Assembly: GCA_002477565.1 (NCBI GenBank) | Contig: DLQL01000101.1 | Location: 1 to 7,226 of the forward strand | Length of the DNA stretch: 7,226 nucleotides | From: Flavobacteriaceae bacterium UBA7433 | GTDB taxonomy: Bacteria; Bacteroidota; Bacteroidia; Flavobacteriales; Flavobacteriaceae | Reading direction: 5' to 3' | Shown: piece after piece, positions 1 through 5,666 of the stretch | Layout: every line of letters starts with the position of its first letter | How positions within the stretch are numbered: the first letter of the stretch is position 1 | The notes under the pieces: model-generated | Seen by the model: the letters and a program-made list of their open reading frames with translations, nothing else | The model's database searches: none | What the model was told of the DNA's origin: nothing | Translations under genes and position numbers: made by a program

Positions 1-306
1 CCGAAAAAAGACATCAAACCCAACTTGACGGTCCGGCTGAAAATCAACGATTATCAAAACAAAAACGCCGTCTTGCTTCCGCAAAGCATCATTTCAGAAA
101 ATGCACAAGGAGAACAATACATCTATGTGGTGGTCGACAAACAGAAAAACAACGAGGCCACTGCACAAAAGGTCCTTATTAAAACGGGAAAAACACAAGG
201 AGACATCATCGAAGTCTTGGCACCCTTGACCAGCCAAGTGGAATACATCCAAGAAGGAGCTCGTACCGTTCACAACGGTCAAAAAGTAAAAATAGTCACT
301 CAATAA
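1..306 (+). CDS. RND efflux periplasmic adaptor subunit (membrane fusion protein), C-terminal part, 5' truncated by window edge
   Basis: The reading frame is open from base 1, so this is the last 101 residues of a longer protein (adaptors are usually about 350-400 residues). These proteins bridge the inner-membrane RND pump and the outer-membrane channel in the periplasm. The visible part fits the end of the beta-barrel domain and the membrane-proximal domain. It has the pattern 'NAVLLPQSII' followed by 'QYIYVVVD', which matches the family's usual 'vP..av......yVyvv' stretch, and then 'VLIKTGKTQGDIIEV' and a terminal 'GQKVKIV' strand. The TAA stop lies 9 bases before the permease ATG, as expected for an adaptor-permease operon. 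The substrate cannot be told from this fragment. The family call is fairly sure because the next gene is unmistakably an RND permease. Confidence 0.88.
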   Translation, partial: PKKDIKPNLTVRLKINDYQNKNAVLLPQSIISENAQGEQYIYVVVDKQKNNEATAQKVLIKTGKTQGDIIEVLAPLTSQVEYIQEGARTVHNGQKVKIVTQ

Positions 307-315
307 GTCCGCGTT

Positions 316-3300
316 ATGATGCAACAAAAACAAAAAATAGACAAAGAGTTTGGCCTTTCTTCTTGGGCTATCAACAACAAAACAACCATGTATGTGTTGA
401 TGTTTTTGATCTTGTTCTTAGGGATTTCGGCCTATTTCGGCATGCCAAGAGAGAACTTTCCAGAAATCAAAGAAACCAAAATATACGTCAGCTCACTCTA
501 TCCTGGAAATACTTCTGAGGATGTTGAAAAGCTGATCACCAACCCGCTGGAAGACAAACTAAAAACAGTGAGCAATGTGGTCGAGATCACCTCGACTTCT
601 CAAGAGGATTACTCGATGGTCATTGTAGAGTTTGACGAAAATATCACCGTAGACCAAGCCAAACAAAAGGTAAAAGACGAAATAGATTCGGAAACCTCTG
701 GTGAAGATTGGCCTACTTTTAACGGAGCCAAAGTTGCACCCAATGTCTTTGAATTGAGCATGTCAGAAGAAGTGCCAATTCTCAACATCAACATTTCAGG
801 GGATTATCCGGTGTCCAAACTCAAAGAATTTGGTGAATACCTACAAGATGAAATTGAAGACCTTCCGGAAATCAAAAAAGTAGACATCCGAGGAGCTCAA
901 GAAAAAGAGGTGGAAGTTGCCGTAGACATCTATAAGATGATGGCTTCTAAAGTGAGTTTTGACGACATTGTGGGCGCCATCAACAGAGGCAATACAACCC
1001 TTTCTGCAGGAAACTTTATCGCAAGTGGCCAACGCCGGACCATTCGAATACTGGGAGAAATTGAAAACCCTTCTGAACTGGGCAATTTTGTCATCAAATC
1101 AGAACGCAACAATGCCATCTACCTAAAAGAGGTGGCTGACATTTCTTTCAAAGACAAAGACAGAACCACCTATGCCCGTGAATTTGGAAGCCGCGTGGTC
1201 ATGCTCGACGTCAAAAAAAGAGCGGGTAAAAACATGGTAGCGGCTGCCGAAAAAATTCAGGAAATTGTCAGAGAAGCCAAACAAAATATCTTTCCAACCA
1301 ATCTAAAAGTCGGCATTTCCAACGACCAATCTTCCAAAACCATCGGGCAGGTAGACGACTTGGTCAACAACATCCTTTTTGGGATCCTATTGGTGGTCAC
1401 GGTATTGATGTTTTTCTTAGGCTTTAAAAACGCCTTGTTTGTAGGTTTTGCCATTCCGATGTCCATGTTTATGTCCCTGATGATTTTAGACCTTTTGGGT
1501 TATACCATGAACACGATGATCCTCTTTGGACTGATCATGGGACTGGGGATGCTCGTGGACAATGGAATTGTGGTGGTTGAAAACGTATACCGATTGATGG
1601 ACGAAGAAGGCATGAGTCGGAAAGAGGCCGCCAAAAAAGGAATCAGTGAAATCGCTTTTCCAATCATTATTTCTACGGCCACTACCGTAGCCGCTTTTAT
1701 TCCCTTGGGCTTGTGGCCAGGAGTGATGGGCCAGTTCATGGTCTATTTCCCGATCACCCTTTCCGTGGTATTGGGGTCTTCGCTCTTTGTAGCCATCTTT
1801 TTCAACTCGGTCATGGTCTCACAATTCATGAGTATCGAGGACAAAAACATGCCTTTGAAGCAAATCATTCGCTTGTCAGCAGGAATGGTTGTCATCGGAC
1901 TTTTTATTTATTTTGTGGGCGGTGCATACAGAGGTTTGGGATCTGTCATTGTCTTTACAGCCTTTCTGTTGTGGATGTACCGTCTTTTTCTAAGAAAATG
2001 GGCCAACAATTTTCAAAACAAAAGCTTGCCCAAATTGGAAAACTGGTACGAACGAAGAATTCGCTATGCCTTGAAAGGAAAAACACCTTTCTTTTTGACC
2101 TTTGGTGCCTTTGCACTGTTGGTGCTCGCTTTTGTGTCTTTTGGCGCCTCTGTAGCGACCCAACGTACAAAAATTGAGTTTTTTCCGGACAACAAACCCA
2201 ACCAAATCATTGTCTATATCGAATACCCACAGGGAACGGACATCGAAAGAACCAATGCCATCACTCAAGAAATTGAGCAACGGGTTTTCAACGTACTCAA
2301 TGCACCCGAATACACAGAGGGCGCCTATAACTTTTTGGTAGAAAGTACGGTTTCACAAGTAGGAGAAGGTGCAGGAAACCCTCAAACAGACGGTGGTTCT
2401 GCTGCAGAAATGCCCCACAAAGGAAAAATCACTGCTTCCATGCGGGAGTACAAATACAGACGTGGTGCTGACAGCGAGCTCTTGCGTCAGAAAGTACAAT
2501 CCGCGTTGGTGGGCATCTATCCCGGAGTTTTGATCTCTGTGGAAAAAGACCAAAATGGCCCTCCCGCAGGAGCGCCGATCAATATGGAAATTGAGGGAGA
2601 TGACTACACTGAGTTGATTGAAACCGCAGAAAGAATGCGCGACTACATCAACACCAAAAACATTGCGGGCATCGACGAATTGAAAATCGATGTGAACCGT
2701 GACAAACCAGGCATGCAAGTATTGGTCGATCGTAAAAAAGCGGGAGAACTAGGAGTGAGCGTCGGTCAGGTAGGACAACAGCTGCGAAATTCCATCTTTG
2801 GGAGCAAAGCGGGCGTTTTCAAAGAAGACGGTGAAGATTATGACATCTACGTCCGTTTCAACGAAAAAAACCGCTACAACAGCAACATGTTATTTGCCCA
2901 AAAAATCACTTTCCGAGACCAAGCAAGCGGAAAAATCAAGGAAGTACCTGTCTCAGTTGTCGCATCAAAACGGAACAACTCTGGATTTAGTGCCATCAAG
3001 CACAAAGACATCAAACGGGTGGTCACCGTCTACTCCGCTTTGTCTCCTGGCTATACAGATGCCGGTGCCATTGTAAATCAAATCCAAGAGGAAATGAAGA
3101 GTTTCAATGCACTGCCAAAAGGGGTTCGCATTGATTTTACCGGGCAGATTGAAGAGCAAAACAAACAGATGGCATTTTTGATGGGTGCTTTCTTTACCGG
3201 CTTGGCCTTGATCTTTTTTATCTTGATATTCCAATTCAATTCCATTTCCAAACCAGGCATCATCATGCTGGCTATTTTCTTAAGTCTGATTGGGGTGTTT

Positions 3301-3792
3301 GGAGGCATTGTGATCACCGGAAGCCCTTTTGTGATCATGATGACCATGATGGGGATCATCTCACTCGCGGGGATTGTGGTAAACAACGGAGTGGTCTTGC
3401 TCGATTATACGCAGTTGTTGATCGACCGTAAAAAATACGAGCTCAAGGTGGACGAAAACGCCTATTTAGAAACGCCTTATTTGCTCGAAAGTATTGTGCA
3501 AGCTGGGAAAGCGCGTTTGCGACCGGTACTGTTAACAGCCATCACCACCATTTTGGGATTGATCCCATTGGCCATCGGTTTGAACCTTGACTTCTTTCGT
3601 TTGTTTGATGCGTTTGATGCAAACATCTATTTTGGTGGGGACAATGTCATCTTTTGGGGACCACTCGCTTGGACTGTAATTTACGGTTTGTTGATCGCGA
3701 CCTTTCTGACCTTGATTGTAGTGCCTACTCTGTTCTATTTGATCACGCGTTTTAAAATGTGGTTACACACAAAAAGAGGATCACAAGTATAA
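316..3792 (+). CDS. RND family efflux permease (AcrB/HAE-type inner-membrane transporter)
   Basis: This is an inner-membrane proton-driven exporter, 1158 residues against about 1050 for AcrB. TM1 is near residues 24-42. The first periplasmic porter region spans about 43-345. TM2-TM6 lie at about 351-503, and TM4 carries 'GLGMLVDNGIVVVENV' (D415, N416). Two additional hydrophobic segments follow at about 519-558, then TM7 at about 590-611. The second porter region (612-950) includes 'NGPPAGAPINMEIEG'. TM8-TM12 lie at about 951-1144, with 'GIVVNNGVVLLDY' (N1023, N1024) in TM10 and 'RLRPVLLTAITTILG' (T1074) in TM11. AcrB has Asp-Asp in TM4 and Lys in TM10, so the relay residues differ. From memory, this Asn variant occurs in a large Bacteroidota subgroup. 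Translation starts at ATG 316, with a second ATG directly after; no clear Shine-Dalgarno is present. It is cotranscribed with the adaptor and ends at a terminator. The substrate (drug, metal or other) is unknown. Confidence 0.95.
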   Translation: MMQQKQKIDKEFGLSSWAINNKTTMYVLMFLILFLGISAYFGMPRENFPEIKETKIYVSSLYPGNTSEDVEKLITNPLEDKLKTVSNVVEITSTSQEDYSMVIVEFDENITVDQAKQKVKDEIDSETSGEDWPTFNGAKVAPNVFELSMSEEVPILNINISGDYPVSKLKEFGEYLQDEIEDLPEIKKVDIRGAQEKEVEVAVDIYKMMASKVSFDDIVGAINRGNTTLSAGNFIASGQRRTIRILGEIENPSELGNFVIKSERNNAIYLKEVADISFKDKDRTTYAREFGSRVVMLDVKKRAGKNMVAAAEKIQEIVREAKQNIFPTNLKVGISNDQSSKTIGQVDDLVNNILFGILLVVTVLMFFLGFKNALFVGFAIPMSMFMSLMILDLLGYTMNTMILFGLIMGLGMLVDNGIVVVENVYRLMDEEGMSRKEAAKKGISEIAFPIIISTATTVAAFIPLGLWPGVMGQFMVYFPITLSVVLGSSLFVAIFFNSVMVSQFMSIEDKNMPLKQIIRLSAGMVVIGLFIYFVGGAYRGLGSVIVFTAFLLWMYRLFLRKWANNFQNKSLPKLENWYERRIRYALKGKTPFFLTFGAFALLVLAFVSFGASVATQRTKIEFFPDNKPNQIIVYIEYPQGTDIERTNAITQEIEQRVFNVLNAPEYTEGAYNFLVESTVSQVGEGAGNPQTDGGSAAEMPHKGKITASMREYKYRRGADSELLRQKVQSALVGIYPGVLISVEKDQNGPPAGAPINMEIEGDDYTELIETAERMRDYINTKNIAGIDELKIDVNRDKPGMQVLVDRKKAGELGVSVGQVGQQLRNSIFGSKAGVFKEDGEDYDIYVRFNEKNRYNSNMLFAQKITFRDQASGKIKEVPVSVVASKRNNSGFSAIKHKDIKRVVTVYSALSPGYTDAGAIVNQIQEEMKSFNALPKGVRIDFTGQIEEQNKQMAFLMGAFFTGLALIFFILIFQFNSISKPGIIMLAIFLSLIGVFGGIVITGSPFVIMMTMMGIISLAGIVVNNGVVLLDYTQLLIDRKKYELKVDENAYLETPYLLESIVQAGKARLRPVLLTAITTILGLIPLAIGLNLDFFRLFDAFDANIYFGGDNVIFWGPLAWTVIYGLLIATFLTLIVVPTLFYLITRFKMWLHTKRGSQV

Positions 3793-3802
3793 AAAACACT
3801 TT

Positions 3803-3840
3803 AAAAAAACGGTTGGAACTATTTTCAACCGTTTTTTTTT
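3803..3840 (+). terminator. Rho-independent terminator after the RND permease
   Basis: A perfect hairpin begins 11 bases after the permease stop. The core is CGGTTG (3810-3815) pairing with CAACCG (3826-3831). The stem extends inward through G-T, A-T and A-T pairs to a CTAT loop, and outward by pairing an A run (3803-3809) with the T run (3832-3840). The nine T residues after the GC core are typical of an intrinsic terminator. It separates the efflux operon from recX, so recX needs its own promoter. Confidence 0.9.
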
Positions 3841-3844
3841 GTTG

Positions 3845-3852
3845 TAATTTTG
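3845..3852 (+). promoter_or_regulatory. Bacteroidota -7 promoter motif (TAnnTTTG) for recX
   Basis: TAATTTTG matches the Bacteroidota sigma-ABfr -7 consensus TAnnTTTG exactly. It sits between the operon terminator and the recX ATG at 3859, where a promoter is required. I see no convincing -33 TTTG element at the usual spacing; the T-rich stretch around 3822-3825 is the nearest candidate. With a start site a few bases downstream, the mRNA would begin at or almost at the ATG. Confidence 0.5.
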
Positions 3853-3858
3853 AGGGGC

Positions 3859-4332
3859 ATGGAAAAAATAAAAACCTACACCTTGGACGAAGCTGTCAAA
3901 GCCTTGGAACATTATTGTGTTTACCAAGATAGGTGCCACCAAGAGGTGGAACGGAAACTGTCTCAAATGCGGCTGATTCCAGAAATCATTGAACACACCA
4001 TCACCCATCTAATTGCTGAAAATTTCTTGAATGAAACCCGCTTCTCTCAAAGCTATGCCCGGGGCAAATTTCGTATTAAAAAATGGGGGAAAATTCGAAT
4101 TGCAAAAGAACTGAAAAGCAGAAACATCACGGAGTACAACATCAAAATTGCCCTGAAGGAGATTGATGAGGAAGCCTATTTGACGACCCTTGAAGAACTC
4201 GTGGTCAAAAAGAGCGCCGCCACTCAGGAGACTTCTCCTTTTAAAAAGAAAAAGAAAATTGTCGATTCGTTACTGCGACAGGGCTATGCGTACAAAGACA
4301 TCAACGACGTTTTTTTGAAGCGCCTCGCTTGA
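3859..4332 (+). CDS. recX: Regulatory protein RecX
   Basis: RecX binds RecA filaments and modulates RecA activity in recombination and the SOS response. The protein has 157 residues, a usual length for the family, and is all-helical in appearance. The N-terminal repeat has 'CVYQDRCHQEVERKL', matching the RecX pattern of Ser/Cys-x-x-Glu/Val-x-x-Lys-Leu. It is followed by 'LIAENFLNETRFSQSYARGK', the family's 'l...g.lnD.rFa..y...r' signature. Next comes 'WGKIRIAKELKSRNI', the 'G..rI..eL..kgi' signature. The C-terminal repeat includes 'KKKKKIVDSLLRQGYAYKDI'. I chose ATG 3859 over the in-frame TTG at 3850, because the TTG lies inside the promoter motif and ATG gives the expected N-terminus. recA is not in the window. 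The last 32 bases overlap the 3' end of the convergent lipoprotein gene. Confidence 0.92.
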   Translation: MEKIKTYTLDEAVKALEHYCVYQDRCHQEVERKLSQMRLIPEIIEHTITHLIAENFLNETRFSQSYARGKFRIKKWGKIRIAKELKSRNITEYNIKIALKEIDEEAYLTTLEELVVKKSAATQETSPFKKKKKIVDSLLRQGYAYKDINDVFLKRLA

Positions 4333-4930
4333 GCGGAAGGCTTCTTTGCTTTTTTGGAGAATACATCTCTTCTCTTTGTGGATACACCTCAAAGTGAGAC
4401 TCGTCAAAATGAAGGTCATCGTCGAAAATCTTTCGTGTATACACACTGTTTATTTTGGAATTCAAGGCGTTGAAAACAGCGATTATTTTTGCCGTTTGAA
4501 GCTGTACTTCTCCGGGTTTTATGGATGAAATCTCCGACATGTCTTTCAAGCGATAAACTTCCGAATACAATACATGCAATCGTGCATACATACTTTTGGT
4601 TTTTAAAACCGGAAGCTTTAGGGAATCTTTCATCTCCGAAACTACTTCTAAAAGCTCCTGGGAAAGTCCGAGTGCTTGCGAGGCTGAAACTGTTGAAAAA
4701 TGCTCCTTTACAAAGCGAGAAAAAAGAAAATAGGAATCCCAAGATTGGAGCTCCTTTGCAGCGATTGCTGTCAGTGTATCAGAAAAAATAGCGTTGTGCG
4801 AACGTTCAAATTGCGATTGCAGGTCTGCAACTCGAGGAGCGGCTTCAACTTTTGAAATTGGTTGCTTTTTGCAGCTTGCAAAAAAGAACAAACTTCCCAA
4901 AAAGACAAAAAGGACTCTTTTCAAAAACAC
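4301..4930 (-). CDS. Putative lipoprotein of unknown function
   Basis: The product has 209 residues if it starts at GTG 4930. The N-terminus is 'MFLKRVLFVFLGSLFFFASC': two basic residues, a hydrophobic core and a lipobox FAS-Cys, so a signal peptidase II lipoprotein is likely. No acidic surface-export signal follows the Cys (KKQP), so it more likely faces the periplasm (inference). The mature part looks helical, with 'LQSWDSYFLFSRFV', 'YARLHVLYSEVYRLKDM' and 'FNALNSKINSVY'. I recall similar uncharacterised flavobacterial proteins but cannot name a family. The tail is strongly basic (KKQR..LKRGASKKRR), and its end is read from the antisense of recX. The frame stays open up to TTG 4984, but that start lies upstream of the promoter motif. 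There is no ATG near the N-terminus, so a GTG or TTG start is required; TTG 4924 is an alternative. Confidence 0.75.
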   Translation of the reverse strand: MFLKRVLFVFLGSLFFFASCKKQPISKVEAAPRVADLQSQFERSHNAIFSDTLTAIAAKELQSWDSYFLFSRFVKEHFSTVSASQALGLSQELLEVVSEMKDSLKLPVLKTKSMYARLHVLYSEVYRLKDMSEISSIKPGEVQLQTAKIIAVFNALNSKINSVYTRKIFDDDLHFDESHFEVYPQREEMYSPKKQRSLPLKRGASKKRR

Positions 4931-4957
4931 GAGGTATTTTTTAGAATTTGTTGCCCT

Positions 4958-4965
4958 CAAAGGTA
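4958..4965 (-). promoter_or_regulatory. Bacteroidota -7 promoter motif (TAnnTTTG) for the lipoprotein gene
   Basis: Read on the minus strand this is TACCTTTG, an exact match to TAnnTTTG. It lies 27 bases upstream of the proposed GTG start at 4930 and in the correct direction. A TTG occurs 16 bases further upstream, shorter than the usual spacing, so the -33 element is uncertain. The motif argues against the longer reading frame that would begin at 4984. Confidence 0.45.
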
Positions 4966-5051
4966 CACAATTATTCCCGACCAACTGAAACAGACTCTTT
5001 TAAAGATGCACCAAACAAACTCAAAAAACAAGAATTCTATGGCCTACTTTC

Positions 5052-5077
5052 TGAAAGCATTTACTCGTTGGCTTTCA
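5052..5077. repeat. Short perfect inverted repeat between divergent genes
   Basis: TGAAAGC (5052-5058) and GCTTTCA (5071-5077) form a 7-base perfect inverted repeat around a 12-base loop. It lies between the two divergent promoter motifs. No T run follows on either strand, so it is not a terminator. It could be a regulator-binding site or chance. Confidence 0.3.
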
Positions 5078-5149
5078 AAAAACAACCCCTCATTTAAAAA
5101 ATTTTCTCATTTCTGTTTTTGGAAGCCACTGCTGCATGTTAAAAAAAGA

Positions 5150-5157
5150 TACCTTTG
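5150..5157 (+). promoter_or_regulatory. Bacteroidota -7 promoter motif (TAnnTTTG) for the 160-residue protein
   Basis: TACCTTTG matches TAnnTTTG exactly and ends 13 bases before the ATG at 5171. An upstream TTTG (5118-5121) is 28 bases away, further than the usual spacing of about 20, so the -33 element is uncertain. The position supports the 5171 start and implies a 5' leader of only a few bases. Confidence 0.5.
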
Positions 5158-5170
5158 CCATAAAAAATAC

Positions 5171-5653
5171 ATGGGCCAAGACAGCAAAGTGATTTCCGAA
5201 GATGCCAAGGTTTGGATCTACCCGGCCAGCCGGAAATTTTACGAGCAAGAAATTGAAGGTTTGGAAGAAAAAATACAGGGGTTTTTAAAGCATTGGTCTC
5301 AAAACGACAGTCCCATCGAATCCTCTTACACCCTAAAATACAATCGTTTTATCGTCATTTTTACAGATCCGAATGTGTCCCTTGGCAAAGAAGCCATTGA
5401 CAAAATGGTGGCATTTGTGCTGCAACTCCAAAAAGACTACGACTTGGAATTGCTGGACAAAATGAATGCTTGCTTTAAACAGGGGCCGCATGTTCAATAC
5501 AAATCCCTCCTTGACTTTAAGAAGTTGATCAAAGACAAAGCGGTCAACAAAAACACCCTTGTCTTTGACAATTTGATCAGCAGCAAATACGAGTTTGACC
5601 ATTTTTGGGAAGTTCCCGCCTGTGAGAGTTGGTATAAAAATTTCTTTAAGTAA
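5171..5653 (+). CDS. Conserved flavobacterial protein, family often labelled 'ABC transporter ATPase' (function unknown)
   Basis: The 160-residue soluble protein has no signal peptide and no membrane segment. It resembles a flavobacterial family of about 160 residues that I recall as beginning '..DSRVWIYQ.NRKF' and ending '..WEVPASESWH..FF'. Here the N-terminus has 'DAKVWIYPASRKF' (11-23), the middle 'SYTLKYNRFIVIFTD' (52-66), 'LDKMNACFKQG' (95-105) and 'YKSLLDFKKLI' (110-120), and the end 'WEVPACESWYKNFF' (146-159). Databases often call this family an ABC transporter ATPase, but no Walker A, Walker B or ABC signature is visible, so that name is not supported. The frame is open upstream to 4862, with further ATGs at 5006 and 5039. 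I chose 5171 because it fits the remembered family length and N-terminus and follows a promoter motif. It is convergent with truB, with 13 bases between their stop codons. Confidence 0.8.
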   Translation: MGQDSKVISEDAKVWIYPASRKFYEQEIEGLEEKIQGFLKHWSQNDSPIESSYTLKYNRFIVIFTDPNVSLGKEAIDKMVAFVLQLQKDYDLELLDKMNACFKQGPHVQYKSLLDFKKLIKDKAVNKNTLVFDNLISSKYEFDHFWEVPACESWYKNFFK

Positions 5654-5666
5654 TCAACACACTGCG

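Noticed and set aside
1415..1563. Possible pseudogene state of the permease because of the unusual TM4 and TM10 residues
   Set aside because: The frame is intact over 1158 codons, all family motifs are present, and the two Asn changes are paired, so it looks like a functional variant and not decay.
1713..2177. Long + strand open frame of 154 codons inside the permease gene
   Set aside because: It lies in another frame within a clearly coding, family-matching permease, and its translation has no recognisable domain.
4489..4988. Plus-strand open frames (4489-4791 and 4794-4988) antisense to the lipoprotein gene
   Set aside because: Their translations look like out-of-frame noise, while the minus frame has a signal peptide, a lipobox and a coherent helical protein.
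4862..5170. Start of the 160-residue protein at TTG 4862 with an apparent lipobox-like 'LFAAC'
   Set aside because: This stretch is the antisense of the lipoprotein signal region (4862-4930), and the resemblance comes from the mirrored sequence. It lies upstream of the promoter motif, and the remembered family N-terminus fits 5171.
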